NCBI RefSeq assembly: GCF_014174305.1
Contig: NZ_JABEQH010000002.1
Span: forward strand, 124,001-188,000
Reading direction: 5' to 3'
DNA from: Gluconacetobacter johannae
GTDB taxonomy: Bacteria; Pseudomonadota; Alphaproteobacteria; Acetobacterales; Acetobacteraceae
DNA: 64,000 bases
Part shown: piece by piece, positions 1 through 8,377 of the stretch
Layout of the letters: the number at the start of each line of letters is the position of its first letter
Position numbering within the stretch: position 1 is the first letter of the stretch
Notes under the pieces: generated by a model
What the model was told of the DNA's origin: nothing
Seen by the model: the letters and a program-made list of their open reading frames with translations, nothing else
Database searches by the model: none
Made by a program: the position numbers and the translations under genes

Positions 1-1
1 G

Positions 2-1444
2 GTGCGCTTCGCGGACCTGGACGCCATCGCGCAGGCGGTCAGCACCCTGTACAAGGCCAATGGCCGTCCGTTCGTCTATGTGACCATTCCGCCGCAGAAT
101 GTCGGCGGCGGGGTGGTGCAGATGGTGGTGACGGAATACCGGCTGGGCGCGGTGCGGCCCGAGGGGAACAAGTGGTTTTCCAGCGACCTGCTGCGCGACG
201 AAAGCGGGCTGGTGCCGGGGACGATCCTGCGGCTGGACGACGTGCAGGCCGGTATGGACCGCTTGAACGGCAACCCGTTCCGCACCGTGGACGCGCTGTT
301 TTCGCCGGGGGGCACGCAGGGGACGACCGATGTGGTCCTGCGGACGCAGGACCGGCTGCCGGTTCATGTGTACGGGTCGTACGACAATGCCGGCGTGCCG
401 ATGCTGGGGCAGTCGGAATGGGCGCTGGGCGGCACATGGGGCAATGTGGCGGGGCTGGACCAGATCCTGTCCTACCAGTTCACTCATGCGGCCAGCGACC
501 GCTACAGCGGCCATGCCGTCAACTGGACGGCGCCGCTGCCGTGGCATGACCGGGTGCAGGTTTTCGGGTCGTATTCATGGGAAAGGCCGCTGTTGCGGTC
601 GGCTACCGCCGGAATGGACGAAAGCGGGCACAGCGGGCAGGCCAGCGTGCGTTATATCCACGACCTGCCGTCCTTCCGGTTCGGCGCGCGGACGCGCATG
701 ACCCAGAGCATCCAGGTTGGTTTCGATTTCAAGACCACCAACAACGCGCTGGAATTCGGCGGGACGCAGGCCTATGCCGGCCAGGCGGAAGTGGACCAGT
801 TTCCGATCCTGTACAACGCGGTGCTGGACGACCCGTATGGCCAGACCAGTTTCCAGAACAACCTGGTGCTGAGCCCCGGCGGGCTGAGCGGGGCGAACCG
901 CAAGCGGGATTTCCAGCTTCTGGTGCCCGGGTCCAGCGACCGGTACGTGTATGACACGATGACCCTGACGCGGACCACATGGCTGCCGGCGGGGGTGTCG
1001 TGGATTTTGCAGGCGACGGGCCAGGTTTCCAGCAGCAACCTGATGTACAGCAACCAGCTTGCGCTGGGCGGGCTGTATAACGCGCGGGGCTATTACACCG
1101 ACACCGCGCTGGGCAGCGAGGGGGTAAGCGTGACCAACGAGGTGCGTACGCCGGCCTTCAGCATCGTGGAGGCGATGGGTCTGCACCCTGCCGTGTCCGA
1201 CCGCGAACAGGTGGGTGTGTTCTACGATTACGGCCATGTCTCGCAGGTGCACGCGATCCCGCAGGCGGTGAACGAGACCGACCTGTCCAGCATCGGGCTG
1301 GATTTGCACAGCATGGTCGGGCGCTATGCCAGCCTGCTGCTGAATGTCGGCTGGCGGCTGCACGGGCTTGAGGCCCAGCGTGTCGCCGATGGGTTCGGCA
1401 GCAAGGGGGCATTCGGCAATATCTCGCTGACCGTGGGGTACTGA
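2..1444 (+). CDS. TpsB/ShlB-FhaC-type outer-membrane transporter (5' truncated by window)
   Basis: This is the C-terminal part of a two-partner-secretion pore, which exports a large secreted TpsA partner across the outer membrane. The visible 480 residues start inside the POTRA region (a beta-alpha-beta pattern over about residues 1-110). They continue into a 16-strand-type barrel of alternating polar and aromatic strands. The L6-loop motif family is present as GLYNARGYYTD near residue 365, and the protein ends in an aromatic-terminated strand (LTVGY), as expected for BAM insertion. The frame is open back to base 2, so the signal peptide and first POTRA lie outside the window. No TpsA gene follows; the partner would have to lie upstream. 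The family call is confident, the substrate unknown. Confidence 0.85.
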   Translation: MRFADLDAIAQAVSTLYKANGRPFVYVTIPPQNVGGGVVQMVVTEYRLGAVRPEGNKWFSSDLLRDESGLVPGTILRLDDVQAGMDRLNGNPFRTVDALFSPGGTQGTTDVVLRTQDRLPVHVYGSYDNAGVPMLGQSEWALGGTWGNVAGLDQILSYQFTHAASDRYSGHAVNWTAPLPWHDRVQVFGSYSWERPLLRSATAGMDESGHSGQASVRYIHDLPSFRFGARTRMTQSIQVGFDFKTTNNALEFGGTQAYAGQAEVDQFPILYNAVLDDPYGQTSFQNNLVLSPGGLSGANRKRDFQLLVPGSSDRYVYDTMTLTRTTWLPAGVSWILQATGQVSSSNLMYSNQLALGGLYNARGYYTDTALGSEGVSVTNEVRTPAFSIVEAMGLHPAVSDREQVGVFYDYGHVSQVHAIPQAVNETDLSSIGLDLHSMVGRYASLLLNVGWRLHGLEAQRVADGFGSKGAFGNISLTVGY

Positions 1445-1464
1445 TCCCCCGCCCCGCCGGGGGC

Positions 1465-1486
1465 ATGGGCCGCAAGAGCGGCCCAT
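1465..1486 (+). terminator. Hairpin after the TpsB gene
   Basis: A perfect 9-bp stem (ATGGGCCGC / GCGGCCCAT) with a 4-base AAGA loop starts 20 bases after the TpsB stop codon. It has no following T-tract, so it would be a weak or Rho-assisted terminator or an mRNA 3' end. Confidence 0.45.
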
Positions 1487-1512
1487 TCCGGAAGGGTGAC
1501 ATTTCTTGATGA

Positions 1513-1560
1513 ATCATGATCTGTCATGATATCCTGATGCACCTGACAGGAGAGGTGTCA
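1513..1560 (+). promoter_or_regulatory. Candidate operator/RBS region of the TA operon
   Basis: The 8-bp palindrome ATCATGAT (1513-1520) is followed by a second TCATGAT copy at 1524-1530. TGACA (1544-1548) and TGTCA (1556-1560) form an inverted repeat around the AGGAG ribosome site. Ribbon-helix-helix antitoxins normally repress their own operon by binding such short repeats, so this is the likely autoregulatory site. The binding itself is inferred. Confidence 0.4.
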
Positions 1561-1790
1561 TGGGTAATCCGCAGCGTGAGAAATTTGCCACCCAGGTCGA
1601 TCCGCAGATCCTGCAGGCGGTGCGCGATCTGGCCCGTAGCGAGGGACGGCAGCTTCAGGCCCTGGTCGATGAGGCGTTGGCCGATCTGATCGAGAAGCGG
1701 AAACGGCAGCGTCCGCGCGCGCATGTCATGGCCGCCTACCAGGCCAGCCATGACGCGTTCGCGCCGCTCTACCGGAAGCTGGCGGAGTGA
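1560..1790 (+). CDS. RHH-type antitoxin of a Doc toxin-antitoxin pair
   Basis: A 76-residue basic protein whose first 50 residues have the pattern of a ribbon-helix-helix DNA-binding domain: a short strand (KFATQVD) then two helices separated by SEGRQ. The tail from about residue 51 (RPRAHVMAAYQASHDAF) is the likely toxin-binding segment, as in Phd, where the C-terminus wraps the toxin. It has a good Shine-Dalgarno (AGGAG) and overlaps the toxin gene by 4 bases, which implies translational coupling. Expected roles are neutralising the Doc toxin and repressing the operon. The pairing is well supported by the arrangement; the exact antitoxin family is not certain. Confidence 0.7.
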   Translation: MGNPQREKFATQVDPQILQAVRDLARSEGRQLQALVDEALADLIEKRKRQRPRAHVMAAYQASHDAFAPLYRKLAE

Positions 1791-2167
1791 CGGACCATCT
1801 GGCCGTCACGGAAGTGCTGGCCATTCATGACGATCAGATTGCCCGCTATGGTGGCGCGGGCGGGGTACGGGACCTGGGCCTGCTGGAAGCGGCGCTCTTC
1901 CGGCCGCAGACCGGCTACTATGCCGACCTGATCGAGGAAGCGGCGGCGCTGTGGGAAAGCCTGTCGCAGAACCATCCCTTCATTGACGGCAACAAGCGCA
2001 CCGCCTTTGCCGTGACCTGGACCTTCCTCGCCATCAACGGCGCGCGATGGACCGCCAGTGCCGGGGAAACGGAAGACTTCATGCTCGGCCTCTATGCCGC
2101 CGGAACATTCGATTTCGACCATCTCCATCCCTGGCTGCGGAATAAGGGCGCTGCGGGGGCGTTCTGA
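1787..2167 (+). CDS. doc: Doc-type Fic-fold toxin (death-on-curing)
   Basis: A 126-residue protein starting with GTG inside the antitoxin stop region. It carries the Doc form of the Fic motif, HPFIDGNKRTAF, near residue 65. The GNKR form, rather than the GNGR form of AMP-transferring Fic proteins, matches Doc, which phosphorylates and inactivates elongation factor Tu. Length is typical of Doc (about 125 residues), and the N-terminal region contains the family pattern of ALFRPQTGYY before the Fic helix. Toxicity and target are inferred from the family. Confidence 0.8.
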   Translation: MTDHLAVTEVLAIHDDQIARYGGAGGVRDLGLLEAALFRPQTGYYADLIEEAAALWESLSQNHPFIDGNKRTAFAVTWTFLAINGARWTASAGETEDFMLGLYAAGTFDFDHLHPWLRNKGAAGAF

Positions 2168-2192
2168 TCGTATGCAGCCTCGTCCTTTTGCA

Positions 2193-2267
2193 AACCCCGG
2201 ACTTCATGAAACGGACGGGATGCAAGGGCCGAGGCCTTTGCCGGGTTCGGGCGGCGCCCGACCTTCC
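2193..2267 (-). repeat. Dispersed palindromic repeat, copy A
   Basis: Read on the minus strand this stretch matches 48875-48950 closely over about 75 bases. Both contain a GGTCGGGCG...CGCCCGA-type dyad and a GGCC/GGCCCTTGC dyad, and both end in GAAGTCC. It lies between the converging doc and accC genes and may act as their terminator. Confidence 0.65.
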
Positions 2268-2279
2268 GTGCCCGGACCG

Positions 2280-3623
2280 TTACGTGCGGGAGGCGACGAA
2301 GCGTTCCAGCCAGTGGATGGTGTACTCGCCTTTCTGGAATGCGGGGTCGTCCAGGATCTGGCGATGTAGCGGGATCACCGTCTTGACGCCTTCGATCACG
2401 AATTCGTCCAGCGCGCGGCGCATGCGCGCGATGGCTTCGGCGCGGGTCGGGGCGTGCACGATCAGCTTGCCGATCATGCTGTCGTAATAGGGCGGCACGC
2501 GGTAGCCGGTGTACAGCGCGCTGTCGATCCGCACGCCCAGGCCGCCCGGCGGGTGGAACATGGTGACGGTGCCCGGGGTCGGCAGGAAGGTCGCCGGGTC
2601 CTCGGCATTGATCCGGCATTCGATCGCATGGCCGGAAAAACGGATGTCCGACTGGTCGTAGCCCAGGGCCTGCCCGGCCGCGATACGGATCTGCTCGCGC
2701 ACCAGGTCGACGTCGCAGACCATTTCGGTCACCGGATGTTCCACCTGCAGGCGGGTGTTCATCTCGATGAAGCAGAACTGCCCGTCCTGGTACAGGAATT
2801 CCAGCGTGCCGGCGTTGCGGTAGCCCAGCTTGCGTAGTGCCGCCGTGGCGGTGGCGCCGATGGCGTCGCGCTGCTCGGCCGTCAGGGCCGGCGACCCGGC
2901 TTCTTCCAGCAGCTTCTGGTGCCGCCGCTGCAACGAGCAGTCGCGCTCGCCGAAATGCACCACGTTGCCGTGGGAATCGGCCAGGATCTGCAGCTCGATA
3001 TGCCGGGGGCGGTCCATGTATTTTTCGAGATAGACCTCGTCGTTACCGAAGGCCGTGCGGGCCTCGGTCCGCGCGACGCTCCAGGCCTCCTCCAGCTCGT
3101 CGGCGGTGTGCGCGACCTTCATGCCGCGCCCGCCGCCGCCTGCCGTCGCCTTGATAAGCACCGGATAGCCGACCTGCTCGGCCACCGCGCGGGCATCGTC
3201 CAGGCTGGCCAGCGCGCCGTCCGATCCGGGGACCAGCGGCACGCCCAGCGCCTTCATGGTGGTTTTGGCGGTGATCTTGTCGCCCATCATCCGGATATGG
3301 GCGCCGGTCGGCCCGATGAAGGCCAGGCCGTGGGCCTCGACCGTCTCGGCGAAATCGGCGTTTTCCGACAGGAAGCCGTAGCCCGGATGGATCGCGTCGG
3401 CGCCGGTGATGGTCGCGGCCGACAGGATGGCGGCGACGTTCAGGTACGAATCCCGCGTGGCCGGCGGCCCGATGCACACGGCCTCGTCGGCCAGGCGGAC
3501 ATGCATGGCGTCCGCGTCGGCGGTGGAATGGACCGCGACCGTGCGAATGCCCAGCTCGCGACACGCGCGCAGGACCCGCAGGGCGATTTCGCCGCGATTG
3601 GCGATGAGGATCTTGGCGAACAT
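2280..3623 (-). CDS. accC: Acetyl-CoA carboxylase, biotin carboxylase subunit
   Basis: AccC carboxylates biotin on AccB with ATP and bicarbonate, the first half-reaction of malonyl-CoA synthesis. At 447 residues it has the family length. The N-terminal domain starts [17 protein letters not shown], the ATP-grasp glycine loop is GGGGRGMK (about residue 163), and the active-site stretch [14 protein letters not shown] is present near residue 288. The accB stop codon overlaps the accC start by one base at 3623, so AccB and AccC are co-translated from one mRNA with aroQ upstream. No truncation seen. Confidence 0.97.
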   Translation of the reverse strand: MFAKILIANRGEIALRVLRACRELGIRTVAVHSTADADAMHVRLADEAVCIGPPATRDSYLNVAAILSAATITGADAIHPGYGFLSENADFAETVEAHGLAFIGPTGAHIRMMGDKITAKTTMKALGVPLVPGSDGALASLDDARAVAEQVGYPVLIKATAGGGGRGMKVAHTADELEEAWSVARTEARTAFGNDEVYLEKYMDRPRHIELQILADSHGNVVHFGERDCSLQRRHQKLLEEAGSPALTAEQRDAIGATATAALRKLGYRNAGTLEFLYQDGQFCFIEMNTRLQVEHPVTEMVCDVDLVREQIRIAAGQALGYDQSDIRFSGHAIECRINAEDPATFLPTPGTVTMFHPPGGLGVRIDSALYTGYRVPPYYDSMIGKLIVHAPTRAEAIARMRRALDEFVIEGVKTVIPLHRQILDDPAFQKGEYTIHWLERFVASRT

Positions 3624-4069
3624 TACTCGATGATGGCCAGGGCTTCGCCGAATTCGACCGGATCGCCCGATGCCACCAGCAGCGCCTTCAGCGTGCCGGC
3701 GCGCGGGGCCTTGATCTGGTTGAAGGTCTTCATCGCCTCGATCAGCATCAGGGTCTGGCCGGCGGCGACCGTCTGGCCTTCGGTGACGAAGGCCGGGGCG
3801 CCGGGGTCCGGCGTCAGGTAGGCGATGCCGACCATCGGGCTGGTGACCGCGCCCGGATGCTTGGCCGGGTCGACGGGGGCGGCCGGGGCGGCGGCGACCG
3901 GGACCGCGACCGGGGCGGCGGCGGGCAGGGCATGGACCTGGCCGGCGGCGGCGCGGACGACGCGGATGCGGTTGTCCTTCTCCGCGATCTCGATCTCGGT
4001 CAGGCCGGTTTCGGTCAGGATTTCAGCCAATGCCCGAATGGCATCCGCGTCCACGAGCAGTCGGCTCAT
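3623..4069 (-). CDS. accB: Biotin carboxyl carrier protein of acetyl-CoA carboxylase
   Basis: A 148-residue carrier with three parts: an N-terminal docking helix region (1-45), an Ala/Pro/Val-rich linker (about 46-75), and a C-terminal biotinyl domain. The biotinylation site lies in [12 protein letters not shown], where the Lys after AM is modified by BirA; the usual N after two residues is kept. Its start overlaps the aroQ stop as ATGA and its stop abuts accC, giving the order aroQ-accB-accC that is common in Proteobacteria. It carries the carboxyl group from AccC to the AccAD transferase, which is not encoded here. Confidence 0.96.
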   Translation of the reverse strand: MSRLLVDADAIRALAEILTETGLTEIEIAEKDNRIRVVRAAAGQVHALPAAAPVAVPVAAAPAAPVDPAKHPGAVTSPMVGIAYLTPDPGAPAFVTEGQTVAAGQTLMLIEAMKTFNQIKAPRAGTLKALLVASGDPVEFGEALAIIE

Positions 4070-4521
4070 CGATCGTCCTCGTCCAGAATCATGTCTGTCA
4101 TCGCCTGAAGCGCCAGCGCATACCCGCGCACCCCCAGCCCGCAGATGACGCCTGCGGCTGCGCGGGAGCAGTAGGTATGGTGGCGGAATTCCTCACGCCG
4201 ATGAATGTTGGAGATATGCACCTCGATCACCGGCAGGTCGACGGCCAGCAGCGCGTCGAGCAGGGCGATCGAGGTATGGCCGTAGGCGGCCGGGTTGATG
4301 ACGATGCCCCGCGCGCGGTTCCGGCATTCCTGGACCCACGACACCAGCTCGCCTTCGCCGTTGGTCTGGCGGAAGTCGATGGCCACATCCAGCCGTTCGG
4401 CGGCCTGGATGCAGATCTGCTCCACGTCGTCCAGGGTCGCCCGACCGTAGACGTCGGGCTGCCGCAGTCCGAGCATGTTGAGGTTGGGTCCGTTGAGGAC
4501 CGCGATAAGAGGGCGCACCAT
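4066..4521 (-). CDS. aroQ: 3-dehydroquinate dehydratase, type II
   Basis: Dehydrates 3-dehydroquinate to 3-dehydroshikimate, the third step of the shikimate pathway. The ATG at 4521 is chosen because it gives the standard type II N-terminus (VLNGPNLNMLGLRQPDVYG), which carries the catalytic Tyr loop, and the usual length of 151 residues. A longer in-frame reading back to 4725 adds only low-complexity sequence. Downstream motifs include FRQTNGEGELVSW, NPAAYGHTSIAL and EVHISNIHRREEFR, all expected for substrate binding and catalysis. It is first in the aroQ-accB-accC operon. Confidence 0.95.
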   Translation of the reverse strand: MVRPLIAVLNGPNLNMLGLRQPDVYGRATLDDVEQICIQAAERLDVAIDFRQTNGEGELVSWVQECRNRARGIVINPAAYGHTSIALLDALLAVDLPVIEVHISNIHRREEFRHHTYCSRAAAGVICGLGVRGYALALQAMTDMILDEDDR

Positions 4522-4778
4522 TGTGACAGGCGCCGTAGCACGACCGTCATCCCGTTCCAAGAGAATGATCGCCGCCCCCGCCGCCCGCCCCCCGGCGACC
4601 TTGGGTGGGCCGTCGCGGCGGACGCCGGGCAAAGGGGGCCGATCGCAGGGTGCGGCGCACAATAATGATGACTGAAAATTGCCACATTCCACCCCGAAAA
4701 CTCTGAATCGGCGACACTTATTCAAGGAAATGCCAGGACGCCGTCCGGTGGTGCCGCGCGGTGTGAGGCAGAAAATCC

Positions 4779-4807
4779 TTGAATTTCCGGTCCCGGGTTT
4801 ATTGTAT
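4779..4807 (+). promoter_or_regulatory. Probable sigma-70 promoter of the RlpA-like gene
   Basis: TTGAAT (4779-4784) and TTGTAT (4802-4807) are separated by 17 bases, the ideal spacing. Transcription would begin near 4814, just ahead of the 4841/4850 start codons, which argues against any earlier start for the lipoprotein gene. Confidence 0.5.
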
Positions 4808-4849
4808 GGCTGTCGTTATTGGCGGATTGGCCGAACAGGATTGGGGAAC

Positions 4850-5488
4850 GTGCTGGAACAGGATCGGAAGACGGGGCGGATACGATCGGGCGGCCGGCTG
4901 CTGGCGATGGTAGCGTGCCTGTTCGCCTTCGCGTCCACCGCCTGTGGCCGGGAAGCGACAGCCCCGGCGGAAAATAAGGCGCCCCTCGCCGCCGGTGCGG
5001 ACGGGGCCGATGCCGATGCGACGGCCGGCCATCCGGTGACCGCCTGGGCGGCATCGGTCCGCGCGGCCCTGGCCCGGCGGTCCCACCGGCTGATGACCGC
5101 CAGCCGTTCGGCCCTGTCCTGGTCCGAACATGGGGTGGCAAGCTGGTATGGCCACCTGCGGCAAGTGCGTTCGACCTCCTCGGGCCGTCCGTTCGACCCG
5201 CATGCGCTGACCGCGGCGCACCCGACCCTGCCGATGGGCACGCGGGTGCTGGTGCGCTCGCAGGATACCGGCCGTTCGGTGGTGGTGACGGTCAATGACC
5301 GGGGGCCGTTCCTGCATCACCGCATCATCGACCTGTCCCCGGCCGCCGCCGCGCGGATCGGGATGCTGGATGCGGGCACCGCCCATGTCGTCATCGAACC
5401 CCTGACCGAGGTCGCGCAGGCCGAACCCGACGACACCAGCGCCGAGGCGATCGCCGCCGCCGAACCGGGCGCGCCACGCCGCCCCTGA
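4850..5488 (+). CDS. rlpA: RlpA-like septal-ring lipoprotein
   Basis: RlpA family proteins bind, and in some species cleave, stem-peptide-free peptidoglycan at the septum. A lipoprotein signal is visible: an Arg/Lys-containing n-region, a hydrophobic stretch ending FASTAC, and Cys as lipidation site. The double-psi beta-barrel domain follows a roughly 60-residue linker and contains VASWYG, the catalytic-type Asp in TVNDRGPF, and the closing IDLSPAAAARIGM. There is no C-terminal SPOR domain, so this is the short form. The GTG at 4850 is preferred because it lies downstream of the predicted promoter; TTG at 4841 is an alternative. Catalytic activity is inferred. Confidence 0.85.
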   Translation: MLEQDRKTGRIRSGGRLLAMVACLFAFASTACGREATAPAENKAPLAAGADGADADATAGHPVTAWAASVRAALARRSHRLMTASRSALSWSEHGVASWYGHLRQVRSTSSGRPFDPHALTAAHPTLPMGTRVLVRSQDTGRSVVVTVNDRGPFLHHRIIDLSPAAAARIGMLDAGTAHVVIEPLTEVAQAEPDDTSAEAIAAAEPGAPRRP

Positions 5489-5497
5489 TGCGCCCGC

Positions 5498-6490
5498 TCA
5501 GCCGGCCGGATAGCCCCGCCGATGGCCCGCATCGTGGCCGCCGTTGCCGGGGCGCAGGTGCATTTCGGCCTCCAGCCCGGCATTCAGCTCCGCGCCCAGC
5601 AGGATCACGTAGGCGGTGACGAAGAACCACATCATCGTCGCCACCACCGCGCCCAGCGGACCGTAGGTGGCGTTGTAGCTGGCGATCGCGCTGACATAGT
5701 ACGAAAACCCCACCGACGACACGATCCAGATCAGCGTGGCGGCGACCGATCCGGGCAGGATGCACACCCAGTGCGTGATGGCGCGGTCCGGGCTGAACCG
5801 ATACAGCAGCGCGCAGGCCGCCAGCACGAACAGCAGCAGCAGCAGCGGGCCGCCCATCTGGACCAGCAGTTCGACCGACCAGGGCGGCGGCGCCATGCCC
5901 AGCCGGGCCGGGACGAAATCGATCAGCACCGGCAGGGCCACCAGCACCGCCAGCGCCATGACCGCGCCGCAGATGGCGCACAGCGTCATGCCGATCGCCA
6001 TCAGCTGGAAGCGCAGGAAGCTGCGGGTTTCCTGCGTGTCATAGGCGATATTGACGGCCGAGATGATCGACCGCGTGGCCGCCGATGCCGACCACAGCGC
6101 CACGGCGGTCGATACGATCAGGTTCAGCGTCAGCGACGAATGGGACTGCGCGACCAGCGTGTGGATCCGCTCGCCGATCAGCGCGAAGGCCGAGGGCGGC
6201 AGCATCAGCCGCAGCATCTCCAGTTGCGGTTCCACGGTCTGCGGGTCGAACACCAGCCCGTAGATCGAGATCAGGGTGCTGATGGCGGGGAACAGCGACA
6301 GCGTGGCGTAGAACGCGCATCCCGCCGCCGCCAGCGTGATCTGATCGGACGACAGGTTACGCAGGATCCGCTGCAGGACCGGCTTCCAGATGCGGCGCAA
6401 CGTATGGACCGAGGGCAGGCACGCCTCGGCGTCGGTCCCGGCGGCCGGATTCGGGGCAAGGCGGGGATCATCCGGCCGGGAAGTAATCAA
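5498..6490 (-). CDS. YihY/BrkB family inner-membrane protein
   Basis: A roughly 330-residue protein with six hydrophobic segments and the family pattern AAAGCAFYATLSLFPAI near the N-terminus, followed by the YGPLGAVVATMMWFF region near the C-terminus. The family was once called ribonuclease BN, but that is outdated; the function is unknown. A TTG at 6490 preceded by GGAG is chosen as start, because upstream sequence is Arg/Pro-rich with no family similarity; ATG 6580 or GTG/ATG 6643 are alternatives. It converges with the RlpA gene, with only 9 bases between them. Confidence 0.8.
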   Translation of the reverse strand: MITSRPDDPRLAPNPAAGTDAEACLPSVHTLRRIWKPVLQRILRNLSSDQITLAAAGCAFYATLSLFPAISTLISIYGLVFDPQTVEPQLEMLRLMLPPSAFALIGERIHTLVAQSHSSLTLNLIVSTAVALWSASAATRSIISAVNIAYDTQETRSFLRFQLMAIGMTLCAICGAVMALAVLVALPVLIDFVPARLGMAPPPWSVELLVQMGGPLLLLLFVLAACALLYRFSPDRAITHWVCILPGSVAATLIWIVSSVGFSYYVSAIASYNATYGPLGAVVATMMWFFVTAYVILLGAELNAGLEAEMHLRPGNGGHDAGHRRGYPAG

Positions 6491-6615
6491 GCGCGCTCCA
6501 TGGGTCGGGTGTCGGGTTGGCGGCGGGCGGAGCCACGGCAAATCGCGTCGGGTGTGCCCTTCGCGCCAGCATGATGACATTCCTACCGAAAAACCTGCGG
6601 TCAGGTCGATTTTTC

Positions 6616-6663
6616 TGTTGCGTCGGGGGCGTATTGCCCTCATATGCGCTCCCCACGCAACAA
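6616..6663 (+). promoter_or_regulatory. Large imperfect hairpin in the ornithine decarboxylase leader
   Basis: The arms TGTTGCGT...(C)GGGG and CCCC ACGCAACA pair over about 12 bp with one bulge. Inner pairing of GGCGTAT with ATATGCGC lengthens the stem. It sits 163 bases upstream of the decarboxylase ATG. Alphaproteobacterial ornithine decarboxylase genes are known to carry a structured leader (the speF RNA motif); whether this is a member cannot be decided by eye. Confidence 0.4.
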
Positions 6664-6825
6664 CGCACGTGCCACTGGCCCTCTGAGGTTACGCAACGAC
6701 GTCAAGCGTTCTGGCAATCGGGATCCCCGCGTGGGGCCCAGTCTTGGTCGCTGGTCCGTTAGACCGTTTCGCAACTCCCGCCCGGCTTTGATCCGGATGG
6801 ACGCTACAGAAGGGATTTGGGTGCG

Positions 6826-7956
6826 ATGACCCCCAAAATCGCCCGTTTTCTGGCCGAACAGGCCCCCGCGACGCCATGCCTGGTCGTCGATGTCGACCGT
6901 GTCGAGGCCCGGTACCGCGCACTGCACGCGGCCCTGCCGCTGGCGCGCGTCTATTACGCCGTGAAGGCCAACCCGGCGATGGAGATCCTGCGCCGGCTGG
7001 TATCGCTCGGCTCGTCGTTCGACGCCGCGTCGGCCGAGGAAATTCGCCTGTGCCTGGCGGCCGGGGCGGACGCCGGGGCCATTTCCTTCGGCAACACCGT
7101 CAAGAAGGCCTCGGCCATTGCCGAAGCCCATCAGGCCGGCATCACCATGTTCGCCTTCGACAGCATCGAGGAACTGGAAAAGCTGGCCCGCCATGCCCCT
7201 GGCGCGCGGGTCTACTGCCGCCTGATCGTCGAGAACGAGGGCGCGGAATGGCCGCTGTCGCGCAAGTTCGGCACGACGCTGGACAGCGCGCGCGACCTGA
7301 TGCTGCGCGCGCGGGACATGGGGCTGGACCCCTATGGCCTGTCGTTCCATGTCGGCAGCCAGCAGACCACGACCGACGCCTACGAAGCCGCGATCGCGCG
7401 CGTCGGCATGCTGTTCACCGACCTGGCCACGGCCGGGCTGGACCTCCGCATGGTCAACCTGGGGGGCGGCTTCCCGATCCGCTACCGCGAGGACGTGCCC
7501 GAGATCGACCGCTTCGCGCTGGCCATCAGCCACGCGATGACCGAACATTTCGGCAATGACCTGCCGGAAATGATCGTCGAGCCGGGGCGCTTCATCGTCG
7601 GCGACGCCGGCGTGGTGTCGACCGAGGTCGTGCTGGTCACCCGGCGCGGCCTGCCGGGCGACACGCGCTGGGTCTATCTGGACATCGGCCGGTTCGGCGG
7701 CCTGGCCGAGACCGAGGGCGAGTCGATCCGCTACGGTATCCGCACGCCCCATGACGGGTCGCCGACCGGACGGGTGGCGATCGCCGGCCCGACCTGCGAC
7801 GGCGCCGACATCATGTATGAAAAGGCGCCCTACGCCCTGCCGCTGGACCTCGCCAGCGGCGACCGGATCGAACTGCTGTCCACCGGGGCGTATGTCTCGA
7901 CCTACTGCTCGACCCGCTTCAACGGCTTCGCGCCGTTGAGCGAGCATTATATCTGA
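6826..7956 (+). CDS. Ornithine (group IV PLP) decarboxylase
   Basis: Decarboxylates ornithine (possibly lysine) to putrescine or cadaverine. The 376-residue alanine-racemase-fold enzyme has the PLP lysine in YYAVKANP (about residue 46), the phosphate-binding glycine loop NLGGGFP, a conserved EPGRFIVGDAG, and the C-terminal catalytic GPTCDGAD with its Cys contributed across the dimer. ATG 6826 is preferred over TTG 6817 because an AAGGGA ribosome site lies about 10 bases upstream. The leader contains a large hairpin, and a short Arg-rich reading frame (6644-6829) ends exactly at the start codon (ATGA overlap). Substrate choice is inferred from family membership. Confidence 0.9.
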   Translation: MTPKIARFLAEQAPATPCLVVDVDRVEARYRALHAALPLARVYYAVKANPAMEILRRLVSLGSSFDAASAEEIRLCLAAGADAGAISFGNTVKKASAIAEAHQAGITMFAFDSIEELEKLARHAPGARVYCRLIVENEGAEWPLSRKFGTTLDSARDLMLRARDMGLDPYGLSFHVGSQQTTTDAYEAAIARVGMLFTDLATAGLDLRMVNLGGGFPIRYREDVPEIDRFALAISHAMTEHFGNDLPEMIVEPGRFIVGDAGVVSTEVVLVTRRGLPGDTRWVYLDIGRFGGLAETEGESIRYGIRTPHDGSPTGRVAIAGPTCDGADIMYEKAPYALPLDLASGDRIELLSTGAYVSTYCSTRFNGFAPLSEHYI

Positions 7957-7957
7957 C

Positions 7958-8344
7958 ATGGCGGGGGTCGCGCGGTCCGGCAGGGTACGGTCCGGGCGGC
8001 TTCCGGCCCTGCTGGTGGTGCTGCCCGTCCTGCTGGCGCCCATCTCGGCCTCGGCGCGGGCGCATCTGCTGTCCGCGACGCCCGCGGCGGGCTCCGTCGT
8101 CGCCGCCGGGACCCTTGCCGTGTCATTGCATTTCGACGCGGCGCTCGATCCCGTGCGGTCGCGCATGATGCTGACCGGGCCGTCCGGCGCGCCCATGCTG
8201 ATGATGGTGCCCCCGCCCACCGACGACCATGCGATTTCGACCACCGCCCCGGTCACCCCCGGATCGTACAAGCTGCACTGGCAGGTCTGGGAGCGGGACG
8301 GGCGGATGACGGAGGGCGACCTGCCGTTCTCCGTGGCGCCCTGA
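7958..8344 (+). CDS. CopC-like periplasmic protein with altered copper site
   Basis: A 128-residue exported protein. The signal peptide ends ASARA, so cleavage would leave His36 as the new N-terminus (HLLSATPAAGSV), the CopC hallmark used in copper binding. The rest is an Ig-like seven-strand domain. CopC normally uses a late D-G-H motif as additional Cu(II) ligands; here the matching place reads RDGRM (Asp114, Arg116), so one His ligand is replaced. It may therefore bind copper weakly or do something else. It starts 1 base after the decarboxylase stop codon, so the two are probably co-transcribed. No CopD partner is adjacent. Confidence 0.75.
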   Translation: MAGVARSGRVRSGRLPALLVVLPVLLAPISASARAHLLSATPAAGSVVAAGTLAVSLHFDAALDPVRSRMMLTGPSGAPMLMMVPPPTDDHAISTTAPVTPGSYKLHWQVWERDGRMTEGDLPFSVAP

Positions 8345-8346
8345 TT

Positions 8347-8373
8347 AAAGTCGGGCTCTGTTCGAACCCGGCA
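8347..8373. repeat. Dispersed repeat, copy G (short)
   Basis: The stretch AAGTCGGGCTCTGTTCGAAC plus the following CCCGGC resembles the head of the longer repeats at 25352, 48875 and 16125. It fills the gap between the converging CopC-like gene and ccmB, again at gene 3' ends. Confidence 0.4.
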
Positions 8374-8377
8374 GAAG

